NCBI RefSeq assembly: GCF_946479605.1
Contig: NZ_CAMLGT010000021.1
Coordinates: 1-26,623 of the forward strand
Direction of reading: 5' to 3'
DNA length: 26,623 nt
Source: an uncultured Lacibacter sp.
GTDB lineage: Bacteria; Bacteroidota; Bacteroidia; Chitinophagales; Chitinophagaceae
A program made the position numbers and the translations under genes. The notes below the pieces were generated by a model. It worked only from the letters and a program-made list of their open reading frames with translations, was not told where the DNA came from and ran no database searches. Shown piece after piece: positions 6,593 through 14,311 of the stretch; positions within the stretch are counted from its first letter, which is position 1, and the number at the start of each line of letters is the position of its first letter.

Positions 6593-7411
6593 TTATCTTA
6601 TTTGTCCACGTACAACACCGCTTGCACGTAATGTAGAATGGGCATTTACATAGAGGGCATCAGTTTTTAATGAATTGTAAAGTACATCGGTAAGTGTAAA
6701 TACTTTTGCTATTGCAAAATCGGCAGCACTTGATGCTAAACCAATCAATACTCCACCGTTAACACCTGCAGCGCCACTGTGAATATGTGCAGCTGTTAAT
6801 GCATCGCCAGCTTCAAGATTGGTTACTGTTACAGTAGAATATAATTTCTTATCGGATGTTACACGAATGCGTGCTGTTCCGGTTGCTGTAGTAGTTACTG
6901 CCGGCACTTCATTGGCCCCGCTCAAAGCAATATCGGCAGCAAAATCAATTTTTGTATTGATCTGTGAACGAACAAGACCAGAAGCAACCTGAGTTGAATG
7001 TACATTGAAATAAATTTCATTGGCATCACTCTTCAGGCTATCAACTAATGTCTGACGGATATTCATAATCGTACCACTTGAAGATGCGCCGGAAAAAGTT
7101 GGATTGAAGTTTAAAATAACCCCGCCGTTTGCTCCTGCATCGCCCACATGAAAATGTGCAGCGGTTAATGCATCACCACTTGCCAAACCCATCACTGAAA
7201 AACTATAGCTGAGCGAATTATCGCTCATAAGCTTAAAGTTGGCCATACCGGTTTCATTTCGTCCGGCAGGAGCAGGGTTTTCGAATTTTGCGCTCAGGTT
7301 AATGTTCCATTCTTTTACAACTGTTACAGAGGGCCCTTTCTCTTTTTTACAGGAGAATAACATTAAAGACGTTGTAACAATTAATGCTGATTTCAATGCT
7401 ATATTTTTCAT
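6593..7411 (-). CDS. Lipoprotein with two CHRD domains
   Basis: A 272-residue predicted lipoprotein: the signal segment ends in LMLFSC with lipid-acceptor Cys21, followed by a charged KKEKGP linker. Two tandem CHRD domains follow, at about residues 37-150 and 155-272. Each has the hallmark ALTAAHxHxGxAGxNGGV (AAHFHVGDAGANGGV and AAHIHSGAAGVNGGV) and a closing NxHSTxxASGxVRxQI (NVHSTQVASGLVRSQI and NAHSTLRASGVVRGQI). CHRD domains, named after chordin, are extracellular beta-rich modules of unknown function in bacteria. The repeats are diverged, so the duplication is old. It has its own terminator and is probably monocistronic. Confidence 0.92.
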   Translation of the reverse strand: MKNIALKSALIVTTSLMLFSCKKEKGPSVTVVKEWNINLSAKFENPAPAGRNETGMANFKLMSDNSLSYSFSVMGLASGDALTAAHFHVGDAGANGGVILNFNPTFSGASSSGTIMNIRQTLVDSLKSDANEIYFNVHSTQVASGLVRSQINTKIDFAADIALSGANEVPAVTTTATGTARIRVTSDKKLYSTVTVTNLEAGDALTAAHIHSGAAGVNGGVLIGLASSAADFAIAKVFTLTDVLYNSLKTDALYVNAHSTLRASGVVRGQIR

Positions 7412-7519
7412 ACAAATAATGTTTAGATGATCATTTACGGAAAAACAACATTGATGGATTTTACTGATTACAAGGGGAAGTGTCGCCGAAATCGTGCCAG
7501 AAAGATTAATGTGCAGAAC

Positions 7520-8551
7520 TTATTCTTCCCACACTTTCAGTCCTTCGCTGCAGTTGGCACAGATGTCGATGTTTTTGCGGCTGGTCATTAATTCTTTGCG
7601 GAACTGTTTGTAGTTATCGTTCTGCCATACCTGTTTAAACGATTGCATTTTTAAATTACCCAGTTGATGCATGGCATCTTTATCGAAACAGCAGGGCACT
7701 ACTAAGCCATCCCAGGTAATTACGTTGGCATGCCACAGCTTCCAGCAGTGGTTCTGTAATTTATTCTTCGGCGAATAAGAACCATCGGCATTCTTTTTAT
7801 AGCGACTGTATTTGTTGAGTGTGGGTATAAGTTGATTGGGGTCGTTCTCATAATCGTACACCTGTGCGGTTTTAAACCACACATCATCCACGCCTACTTC
7901 TTTCGCCAGTTGCTTTACATCTTCCAGCTGATGTTCATTAGGCTTCACCACCAAAAACTGGAAAACAACAAATGGCTTTTTGCTGTTAAGCTCTTTCTTC
8001 CACTTCACAATATTCTTTGCACCTTCCAGTACTTTATCAAGCTTTCCACCAACCCGGTATTGCTGGTAAACATCCTGCGTAGTGCCATCAATGGAAATGA
8101 TCAAACGGTCCAAACCACTTTCTACTGTTTGTTTTGCTTTTTCATCTGTTAAGTAATGTGCGTTTGTAGAAGTAGCCGTATAGATTTTTTTCTGCGAAGC
8201 ATACTTCACCATTGGCAGAAATTCCGGATTCAGAAAAGGTTCACCCTGGAAATAAAAGATGAGATAAAGAAGATCTTTATGAATATCATCAATGGTCTGT
8301 TCGAAAAAGTTTTTCTGCAGCATACCTGTTGGCCGTGTGAACTCACGCAAACCACTCGGGCATTCGGGGCAACGCAGGTTGCAACTCGTAGTTGGCTCAA
8401 ACGAAATGGAAACCGGGTAACCCCACTGGATAGGTTTGTTGAGCAACCTGCTTAGTTGATAACTGCTCCACACTTTCGTCATGTTCCATGCACGGCGTGG
8501 GGTGATTTTTGAAAACAGGTTGAGTATATCGTTGCGGTGTAATTGCGGCAT
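7520..8551 (-). CDS. Radical SAM/SPASM domain protein
   Basis: A 343-residue radical S-adenosylmethionine enzyme. The 4Fe-4S cluster motif CxxxCxxC is Cys57, Cys61, Cys64 (CNLRCPEC), in the usual context SFEPTTSCNLRCPECPSG. It is followed by FYFQGEPFLNP and SIDGTTQDVYQQYR, typical of the TIM-barrel core. The C-terminal third carries a second Cys set (NHCWKLW, VPCCFDKD, Cys331-x-x-Cys334), marking a SPASM/twitch auxiliary cluster domain. SPASM members modify peptides or proteins, but many are uncharacterised. No small precursor peptide gene is visible nearby. It starts 36 nt after the signal peptidase gene on the same strand, so the two may be co-transcribed. Confidence 0.9.
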   Translation of the reverse strand: MPQLHRNDILNLFSKITPRRAWNMTKVWSSYQLSRLLNKPIQWGYPVSISFEPTTSCNLRCPECPSGLREFTRPTGMLQKNFFEQTIDDIHKDLLYLIFYFQGEPFLNPEFLPMVKYASQKKIYTATSTNAHYLTDEKAKQTVESGLDRLIISIDGTTQDVYQQYRVGGKLDKVLEGAKNIVKWKKELNSKKPFVVFQFLVVKPNEHQLEDVKQLAKEVGVDDVWFKTAQVYDYENDPNQLIPTLNKYSRYKKNADGSYSPKNKLQNHCWKLWHANVITWDGLVVPCCFDKDAMHQLGNLKMQSFKQVWQNDNYKQFRKELMTSRKNIDICANCSEGLKVWEE

Positions 8552-8587
8552 TGAAGCATCAAAGATAACAGAGATTGAAAGAACTGC

Positions 8588-9301
8588 TCATCTGTTGAGA
8601 ACTGTACCACGGAAATTTTCCTTTTTAATAAAACCAACATAACGGGAGTCTAATGCATTATGCCGGTTATCGCCAAGAACAAAAAAGAAACCCTTTGGTA
8701 TTGTTACCGGGCCAAAGTTGTCTACTGTCCACAAGGAATCTTTTTTCATCCAGTTAAACGCACCCGTGTAAAATTCGTTTGTCCGGGCAATTACTTTTTC
8801 TAAAACAACCCCTTTTCGGTTAAGCTCAACTACTTCCTTTGTCGATAAAGACACCGAGTACTGGCTTTCACTGATTTGATAGGCTAAGCCTTTTTTCTCC
8901 AGTTCTGCAAAGCTGGATAAAGCTGTTACAACAGCAACATCGGCTATGTAATTATGAAGCAGGTTTTTATCTGCATCAAATATTTTTCCATTGCGGTACA
9001 GAATGGCATCTTTCATTTCAAGAACATCGCCTTCATCAGCAACCATTCTGTGTATATGAATTTCGCCCGCTTTTGTATATGGGTTTAGTGAATCAATATA
9101 TTCACTCCTGTAAGCCACTGTTTTTCCCGGTACAGGTTGCAAGAGGTTACTGGTAAATACAATGCTTCCTGTTTTTATAGTGGGCTCGCTTGATGGAGTA
9201 GGAACTCTGTACATCTGTAACATGCCCGTTAGTCTTGCTATTGCCCAAAAAGCCATTAATAAAACCAGCGGGGCAACCCATAAGAGCCATTTGTTTTTCA
9301 T
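8588..9301 (-). CDS. lepB: Signal peptidase I (S26), atypical Ser-His active site
   Basis: A 237-residue type I signal peptidase with one N-terminal membrane anchor (WLLWVAPLVLLMAFWAIA). The nucleophile motif reads SSEPTI (Ser37), where most homologues have SMxPT. The C-terminal box FVLGDNRHNALDSRYVGFI is well kept, with Ala for the usual Ser. At the position of the catalytic lysine (KRxVGxPGD in bacterial enzymes) the sequence is HRMVADEGD, so His84 replaces Lys; the codon is CAC. Eukaryotic ER and archaeal SPases use such a histidine. It is shorter than the main Bacteroidota LepB, so another copy may exist. Start: ATG at 9299-9301; an in-frame GTG precedes it directly. It is upstream of the radical SAM gene and divergent from marR. 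Confidence 0.87.
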   Translation of the reverse strand: MKNKWLLWVAPLVLLMAFWAIARLTGMLQMYRVPTPSSEPTIKTGSIVFTSNLLQPVPGKTVAYRSEYIDSLNPYTKAGEIHIHRMVADEGDVLEMKDAILYRNGKIFDADKNLLHNYIADVAVVTALSSFAELEKKGLAYQISESQYSVSLSTKEVVELNRKGVVLEKVIARTNEFYTGAFNWMKKDSLWTVDNFGPVTIPKGFFFVLGDNRHNALDSRYVGFIKKENFRGTVLNR

Positions 9302-9325
9302 CACTAAATTTTAATAAAAATAACA

Positions 9326-9339
9326 GCAAAAGCTTTTGC
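9326..9339. promoter_or_regulatory. 14-bp perfect palindrome in the lepB/marR divergent region
   Basis: GCAAAAGCTTTTGC is a perfect palindrome. Symmetry extends outward (TAACAGC against GCCGTTA) with one mismatch per arm. It lies 25 bp from the lepB start and about 48 bp from the marR start, where a shared operator would be expected. The factor is unknown. A terminator is unlikely between divergent genes. Confidence 0.45.
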
Positions 9340-9367
9340 CGTTAAAAAAAGAATCCATAGTTTTACT

Positions 9368-9385
9368 TAGTTGCATAAACAACTA
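9368..9385. promoter_or_regulatory. Probable MarR operator overlapping the marR leader
   Basis: TAGTTG-CATAAA-CAACTA is an 18-bp inverted repeat with perfect 6-bp arms, ending 1 nt before the marR ATG. Its AT-rich centre and length fit binding by a winged-helix MarR dimer. Its place suggests autorepression of the marR/acyl-CoA dehydrogenase operon by blocking transcription at or near the start. Inferred from symmetry and position. Confidence 0.6.
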
Positions 9386-9386
9386 T

Positions 9387-9827
9387 ATGCCAAACAACCA
9401 ATTTAAAAAAGGCGAGCTATACAGCTTCATGACGGGCAAAGCCAGCACGGCTATTGCACGGCGTTTGCAGAAGAATATGAAGCAGGGTAAAATTGAAATT
9501 ACTGTTGAGCAGTGGAGTGTTCTATACCATTTGTGGAAGAACGATGGGCTGAGTCAGCAGGAACTGTGTAATGCTACATTCAGGGACAAGCCCAGCATTA
9601 CACGCCTGGTAGATAATCTTGAAAAACTGAAGCTGGTAAAGCGGGTGGCCAGTAAGAACGACCGCCGTATTAACCAGGTGTTTTTAACCGAGTATGGGCG
9701 AAAGCTGGAAGAAGAAACAATGGAGGTGGCAAATAATACACTCAACGAAGCACTGATTGGTGTGCCTGCCGACAAGATCGATATCTGTAAAGAAGTATTA
9801 CAGATCGTGTATGATAATTTGAAATAA
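9387..9827 (+). CDS. MarR-family transcriptional regulator
   Basis: A 146-residue MarR-type winged-helix regulator: an N-terminal dimerisation helix (YSFMTGKASTAIARRLQKNMK), then ITVEQWSVLYHLWKNDGLSQQELCNATFRDKPSITRLVDNLEKLKLVKRVAS as the HTH with recognition helix DKPSITRLVDNLEK. The conserved wing is KNDRRINQVFLTEYGR and C-terminal helices complete the dimer interface. The open frame begins 17 codons earlier, but that segment covers a palindromic operator and MPNNQF is a better N-terminus. The acyl-CoA dehydrogenase gene starts 32 nt after its stop, so it probably controls that gene and itself. An acyl-CoA or fatty-acid ligand is a reasonable guess from the neighbour. Confidence 0.92.
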   Translation: MPNNQFKKGELYSFMTGKASTAIARRLQKNMKQGKIEITVEQWSVLYHLWKNDGLSQQELCNATFRDKPSITRLVDNLEKLKLVKRVASKNDRRINQVFLTEYGRKLEEETMEVANNTLNEALIGVPADKIDICKEVLQIVYDNLK

Positions 9828-9859
9828 CAAGTCAATTATAAATCTTAAATACTATTGAT

Positions 9860-11650
9860 ATGAGCACCGCAACGATTGCAACAACATTAAAAGGTGGCGA
9901 ATGGCTGATAAAGACCAGCTCACCGCAGGAAACATTTATTCCTGAAAATTTTAACGAAGAACAGGTAATGGTGAAGGAGATGTGTGCAACATTTCTTGAT
10001 ACCGAAGTATTGCCCGTGGTACAACGCATCGACAAAATGGAAGAAGGTCTGATGCCTGCTTTAATGGACAAAGCTGGTGAGCAAGGTTTACTTGGCACAT
10101 CGGCTCCTGAAGAATATGGTGGGCTGGGAAAAGATTTTATTACTGCAACATTGGTGAACGAAGGACTTGGAGGCGGCTATTCTTTTTCGGTAGCTATTGC
10201 TGCACATACAGGTATTGGTACGTTGCCTATTCTTTATTTTGGAACACCAGAGCAAAAAGCAAAATACATTCCCAAGCTGGCAACCGGCGAATGGAAGGGT
10301 GCCTATGGTTTAACAGAACCCAACAGTGGTAGTGATGCCTTGGGTGCAAAAACAACAGCCAAGCTAAGTGATGATGGTAAACATTATATTTTAAACGGAC
10401 AGAAATGCTGGATCACCAATGGAGGTTTTGCCGATGTATATACTGTATTTGCTAAGATTGATGGAAAAGATTTCACCGGCTTTATAGTTGAGCGTGGGAT
10501 GGAAGGGTTTACAATGGGTTCTGAGGAACACAAGATGGGCATCAAGGGTTCATCAACTGTGCAACTCTATTTCCAGGATTGTAAAGTACCTGTAGAAAAT
10601 TTGCTGGGCGAAATTGGTAAAGGCCATGTCATTGCTTTCAACATTTTAAATATTGGTCGTTTGAAATTAGCTGCTGCTGCGTTAGGCGGCTCTAAACGTT
10701 CGCTCAATATTGCATTAACGTATGCAGCCACACGTGAGCAGTTTAAACAACCCATTCTCAACTTCGGTGCTATTCAACACAAGCTTGCTGAAATGGCTAT
10801 CCGCATCTGGGTGTGTGAAAGTGCATTGTACCGTACCAGCAAATGGATTGATGATAAGGAACACGAACTGCTGGCTGCAGGTAAACCATTTAACGAAGCG
10901 TTGCTCGGTGCTGCTGAAGAATATGCCATTGAATGTGCCATGCTGAAAGTAGATGGCAGTGAAGTATTGGATTATGTGGTGGATGAAGGTGTGCAGATAC
11001 ATGGTGGTAACGGTTTTAGTGATGAGTATGATATTTCAAGAGCATACCGTGACAGCCGCATCAACCGTATTTACGAAGGAACAAATGAAATTAATCGTTT
11101 GCTCACAGTTGATATGGTGTTGAAGCGTGCCATGAAAGGCCGTTTGGATATTATGACCGCTGCCATGAATGTGCAGAAAGAGTTAATGAGCATTCCTGAT
11201 TTTGGTAGCGAAGATGAAACGCCTTTTGCAAAAGAATACAAAGCCATCGCCAACTTCAAAAAAGCCATCATGCTTACAGCTGGTGCTGCCGTGCAAAAGT
11301 TTATGATGAAGATTGAACATGAGCAGGAAGTGCTGATGAATATTGCTGATATGGCCATCCAAACCTTTAATGCAGAAAGTGCATTGCTGCGTGCAGCAAA
11401 ACTGGTTGCAGAAAAAGGCGAAGCAGCCTGCCAGTTTGAACTGGATATGATGCGTACATACTTGTATGATGCTGCAGATCGTATCAACAAGTTCGGAAAA
11501 GATGCCATCAACTCATTTGCAGAAGGCGATGAGCACCGGATGATGTTACTGGGCTTAAAACGTTTTACAAAAGTTGATCCTTTTAATACAAAAGAAGCAA
11601 GAAGGCGCATCGTAGCAAAGCTGAGAAACGACGGAAAATATCCGTTATAA
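9860..11650 (+). CDS. Acyl-CoA dehydrogenase, long Bacteroidota type
   Basis: A 596-residue FAD-dependent acyl-CoA dehydrogenase, which introduces the alpha-beta double bond in acyl-CoA during beta-oxidation. Seen in order: N-terminal helical domain (about 35-145); the flavin/substrate signature AYGLTEPNSGSDA (about 148-160); middle beta domain with QKCWITNGGFADVY; C-terminal helical domain with AATREQFKQPI, QIHGGNGFSDEY and RIYEGTNEINR, whose Glu (about 405) sits where medium-chain enzymes have the catalytic base. A further C-terminal helical region (about 430-596) makes it longer than the roughly 380-residue classical enzymes, as in VLCAD/ACAD9-like forms. It is second in an operon with marR. 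Chain-length preference cannot be read from the sequence. Confidence 0.93.
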   Translation: MSTATIATTLKGGEWLIKTSSPQETFIPENFNEEQVMVKEMCATFLDTEVLPVVQRIDKMEEGLMPALMDKAGEQGLLGTSAPEEYGGLGKDFITATLVNEGLGGGYSFSVAIAAHTGIGTLPILYFGTPEQKAKYIPKLATGEWKGAYGLTEPNSGSDALGAKTTAKLSDDGKHYILNGQKCWITNGGFADVYTVFAKIDGKDFTGFIVERGMEGFTMGSEEHKMGIKGSSTVQLYFQDCKVPVENLLGEIGKGHVIAFNILNIGRLKLAAAALGGSKRSLNIALTYAATREQFKQPILNFGAIQHKLAEMAIRIWVCESALYRTSKWIDDKEHELLAAGKPFNEALLGAAEEYAIECAMLKVDGSEVLDYVVDEGVQIHGGNGFSDEYDISRAYRDSRINRIYEGTNEINRLLTVDMVLKRAMKGRLDIMTAAMNVQKELMSIPDFGSEDETPFAKEYKAIANFKKAIMLTAGAAVQKFMMKIEHEQEVLMNIADMAIQTFNAESALLRAAKLVAEKGEAACQFELDMMRTYLYDAADRINKFGKDAINSFAEGDEHRMMLLGLKRFTKVDPFNTKEARRRIVAKLRNDGKYPL

Positions 11651-11659
11651 TGTTGATGT

Positions 11660-11687
11660 GGTGAGTAACCCCAAAGGGTGGCTCACC
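11660..11687 (+). other. Interrupted hairpin in the 3' UTR of the acyl-CoA dehydrogenase gene
   Basis: GGTGAG...CTCACC encloses a second stem ACCC-CAAA-GGGT with a symmetric 2-by-2 internal loop. It begins 9 nt after the stop codon and ends 15 nt before the intrinsic terminator. No T-run follows, so it is not itself a terminator; mRNA 3'-end stabilisation is possible. Confidence 0.45.
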
Positions 11688-11702
11688 GGCAACCCACCTT
11701 TT

Positions 11703-11736
11703 AAAAATCCTTTGCCTAATTTGCAAAGGATTTTTT
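11703..11736 (+). terminator. Intrinsic terminator between acyl-CoA dehydrogenase and amidase genes
   Basis: A perfect 13-bp stem (11703-11715 with 11723-11735, 7-nt loop), core ATCCTTTGC/GCAAAGGAT, ends in a six-base T-run. It stops only 15 nt before the start codon of the amidase gene, leaving little room for a separate promoter. Confidence 0.85.
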
Positions 11737-11751
11737 ATTTCAACTTACTAT

Positions 11752-13491
11752 ATGAGACTCCTTCTTCTTCTATCACTTTTCATTTTTCAATCAGCAACTG
11801 CACAACAGGTGTTCCTGCGTTTAAATACTCCTGCAAGGAGTCAAAATACAGTTACATCATCAAAACAGTTTATAACGGGCCTTACCTGTAAAGGCTGCAC
11901 ACTTACAATAAACGGAACCGAAACAAAAGTTTGGCCAACCGGTGCATTTGCTGTTGAACTGAACCTGAAGTTGGGCGATAGCAGTTTCCTGCTGGAAGCA
12001 GCAAATGAAAAAGGAGCAAAAGAATCAAGAAGAATTTTCTATAGTTATCAGTTGCCGGAAAAAGAAAAAACGCTGACAACAAATACTGTGGCTTACTGGC
12101 GTATTGAACCACAGGGCGACCTGTTGTTAAAACCTGGTGATAAACTGAAGATGACAGTAAAGGCATTGCCCGGATCTGTTGTGCAGCTTGAAAACGGAAC
12201 AGCATTTACTGAACTTTTTCCGAAAGACAGTAATGCGGTAAAAGGAATTTACCAGCTGGAGTATGTGGTAAAAGAAAAAGATGATCTGTTTACCGGCAAA
12301 CCTTCAAAACTGAAATTGATGCTGTGGGCAAAAGGAACGAATGATCCGATTGAAGCCAGCAGTAAAAGCAACTTTGCTATGATGGCGGCAGAAGGTTTGT
12401 TACTCGAAACAAAAGGAAAGATCCCCTACATTTTGGTAGGACTTGGAGAAGACAGGCTGGGCGGCACAAAGATGGGTTATGTTGATTCGCTGGTGCGTTT
12501 AAAAGCAGTGAGTAAAGTTGGCAATAAGTATTGTGTGCAATTAAGTAAAAACCGCCAGGCATATATTGAAGAAGAACATGTAAATGTGTTGCCGCAAAAC
12601 TATACTGCATCATCTCTTACGGGCAATATGCGGGTGTGGGGCGATAGTAGTTTTGATTATATATCATTACCATTATCAGAACGGTTGCCTTATCAAACAT
12701 TTCAGCAGGTAAATCCTTCAAGAATTGTGGTGGATGTTTTTGGTGCCACATCCAACACTAACTGGATCACACAAATGAGCGGCACAAAAGAGATCAGTAC
12801 TGTTTCTTATCAGCAAACCGAACAGGATATTTTCCGCATTAATATTGATCTTGAACATAAACAACACTGGGGTCACCGCATTTATTACAGTGGTAATAAT
12901 CTTATCATCCGTATTAAACGTCAACCGGAAATACTTGCACTCAGCAACCTGGTTATTGCTGTTGATGCAGGACATGGTGGTTCAAACAAAGGTGCATTTG
13001 GTTTAACCGGTGTGATGGAAAAAGACATGACGCTGGCCATTGCAAAGGAGCTGCAGGCTGCACTGGAAGAAGAAGGTGCAACGGTGATCACCACCAGAAC
13101 AAAAGATACTACTTACGATAACCACGACCGCTATACTGTTTTTCAACAGGCTAATCCCCACCTGCTCATCAGCATTCATCTTAACAGCAGTGCCGATCCT
13201 GTGCGTATTAAAGGTGCCAGCACCTATTATAAACACATTGGTTACCGTCCGTTAACACAAACCATTTTAAAACGCATGCTGGCAATGGGTTTGGATGAGT
13301 TTGGAAATGTTGGCAATTTCAATTTTATCCTGAATGGGTTTACAGAGTTTCCGAATGTACTCGTGGAAACATTATTTATCAGCCACCCGGAAGATGAAAC
13401 CAATGTACTTGACCCTGCTTACCGAAAGCAAATGGCAGCGGCTATTGTACAAGGTGTAAAAGACTGGCTGGAGTTATGTAAAAAACAGTAA
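11752..13491 (+). CDS. N-acetylmuramoyl-L-alanine amidase (Amidase_3, AmiC-like)
   Basis: A 579-residue exported amidase that cleaves the bond between MurNAc and the stem peptide in peptidoglycan. Signal peptide: LLLLSLFIFQSATAQQ. The C-terminal Amidase_3 domain starts at about residue 398 (VIAVDAGHGG). Predicted zinc ligands are His408, Glu423 (MEKDMT) and His476 (SIHLNSS), and the catalytic Glu is Glu539 (LVETLFIS). All appear intact. The 380-residue N-terminal part is beta-rich; residues about 300-390 resemble an AMIN-like domain (SRIVVDVFGATSN, GHRIYYSGNNLIIRIK), which would target the septum or wall. The start ATG follows a strong terminator by only 15 nt. Membership is confident; the cell-division role is inferred. 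Confidence 0.92.
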   Translation: MRLLLLLSLFIFQSATAQQVFLRLNTPARSQNTVTSSKQFITGLTCKGCTLTINGTETKVWPTGAFAVELNLKLGDSSFLLEAANEKGAKESRRIFYSYQLPEKEKTLTTNTVAYWRIEPQGDLLLKPGDKLKMTVKALPGSVVQLENGTAFTELFPKDSNAVKGIYQLEYVVKEKDDLFTGKPSKLKLMLWAKGTNDPIEASSKSNFAMMAAEGLLLETKGKIPYILVGLGEDRLGGTKMGYVDSLVRLKAVSKVGNKYCVQLSKNRQAYIEEEHVNVLPQNYTASSLTGNMRVWGDSSFDYISLPLSERLPYQTFQQVNPSRIVVDVFGATSNTNWITQMSGTKEISTVSYQQTEQDIFRINIDLEHKQHWGHRIYYSGNNLIIRIKRQPEILALSNLVIAVDAGHGGSNKGAFGLTGVMEKDMTLAIAKELQAALEEEGATVITTRTKDTTYDNHDRYTVFQQANPHLLISIHLNSSADPVRIKGASTYYKHIGYRPLTQTILKRMLAMGLDEFGNVGNFNFILNGFTEFPNVLVETLFISHPEDETNVLDPAYRKQMAAAIVQGVKDWLELCKKQ

Positions 13492-13492
13492 A

Positions 13493-13520
13493 CGGCTTTC
13501 CATTCATCAAAGCCGGTTTT
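13493..13520 (+). terminator. Probable terminator after the amidase gene
   Basis: The stem CGGCTTT/AAAGCCG (13493-13499 with 13509-13515, 9-nt loop) starts right after the amidase stop and is followed by GTTTT. The T-run is short, so efficiency is uncertain. Confidence 0.55.
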
Positions 13521-13674
13521 GCCGCTCATGAAGGCCATCGGCTTTTATCATTTCTTTAAGACTGCTGAAACCCTTGCCAGCAAAGGATTTCTTTATTTCT
13601 CAAAGTCAATGTTACACGTGTTGCATCCGTTCATCACTATGAACGTTGCGTTAACACCCTTTTGTCAAGATACA

Positions 13675-13706
13675 GTTGCATATAGTTATACTGCCGTTTA
13701 CATTTG
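13675..13706 (+). promoter_or_regulatory. Probable promoter of the PepSY-like gene
   Basis: TACATTTG at 13699-13706 matches the Bacteroidota -7 consensus exactly, with GTTG at 13675-13678 as a -33 element 20 nt upstream. It lies 56 nt before the ATG. The rest of the interval from 13521 to 13762 holds nothing else I can identify; the open frame there lacks any recognisable feature. Confidence 0.45.
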
Positions 13707-13762
13707 TTACATCAATGATTTCTGTAAAGAGTCATTAATCATTAAACCTTAAAATAATAATT

Positions 13763-14209
13763 ATGAAAAAAGCATTCTTAATGCTGTTTGCAGTTATCAT
13801 CGCTGCAGCAGTTTCAGCAAAACCATCTCCAGAACCATCCGAAAATGAAAAAGTAAGAGCCGCATTTAGTGAACAATTCTCCGGCGCAAAAGATGTTACA
13901 TGGACAGAAAAGAAGGGGTTCTATCTTGCTTCCTTTAAACTCAACAATGATCGTATGCTGGCCTGGTATAACGATGATGGAACTGTTGCTGCAGTACATC
14001 GTGCCATCCAGGTAAATCAAATGACGTTCCTGGCAGCTGAAGCAACAAATAATCTTTCAAAAGACAAACAATTATTGAGCGTAGCAGAGATCAGCAAAGA
14101 TGGTGATCTGTTTTACCTCATTCGGGTAGATGATGCTAAATGCACTTCAACCTATAAAATTTCTGCATCAGGCGAATACAGCCGTATTGAAAAAATCAAA
14201 AAGAAATAA
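13763..14209 (+). CDS. Secreted PepSY-like protein
   Basis: A 148-residue protein with a clear signal peptide (MLFAVIIAAAVSAKP, cleavage near residue 19). The mature part resembles the small PepSY-like/DUF2874-type periplasmic proteins common in Bacteroidota. Typical elements are VRAAFSEQFSGAKDVTWTEKKGFYLASF followed by a strand with RMLAWYNDDGTVAAVHR, and a second weaker repeat with YLIRVDDAKCTSTYKISASGE. These domains are thought to bind or inhibit envelope proteins, but function is not established. It is a single gene between a probable promoter (13675-13706) and a strong terminator. Confidence 0.72.
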   Translation: MKKAFLMLFAVIIAAAVSAKPSPEPSENEKVRAAFSEQFSGAKDVTWTEKKGFYLASFKLNNDRMLAWYNDDGTVAAVHRAIQVNQMTFLAAEATNNLSKDKQLLSVAEISKDGDLFYLIRVDDAKCTSTYKISASGEYSRIEKIKKK

Positions 14210-14234
14210 AACACTACAGGTGTTGTTTTGGAAT

Positions 14235-14269
14235 AGCTCCCCGGACTGAATCGGGGGGCTTTTTTATTT
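14235..14269 (+). terminator. Intrinsic terminator of the PepSY-like gene
   Basis: The stem AGCTCCCCG/CGGGGGGCT (14235-14243 with 14252-14260, 8-nt loop, one G-U pair) is followed by T5-A-T3. It lies 25 bases past the stop codon. Confidence 0.85.
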
Positions 14270-14311
14270 GGCAGGATGATACAGCTGGTTTATTTTACAT
14301 GAAACCAATTC

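Noticed and set aside
7412..7519. Search for a small precursor-peptide gene beside the radical SAM gene
   Set aside because: No start-to-stop frame of useful length with a Cys- or Gly-rich core was found on either strand.
13519..13752. A 77-codon frame between the amidase and PepSY-like genes
   Set aside because: It overlaps a terminator and a consensus promoter and has no recognisable protein features.
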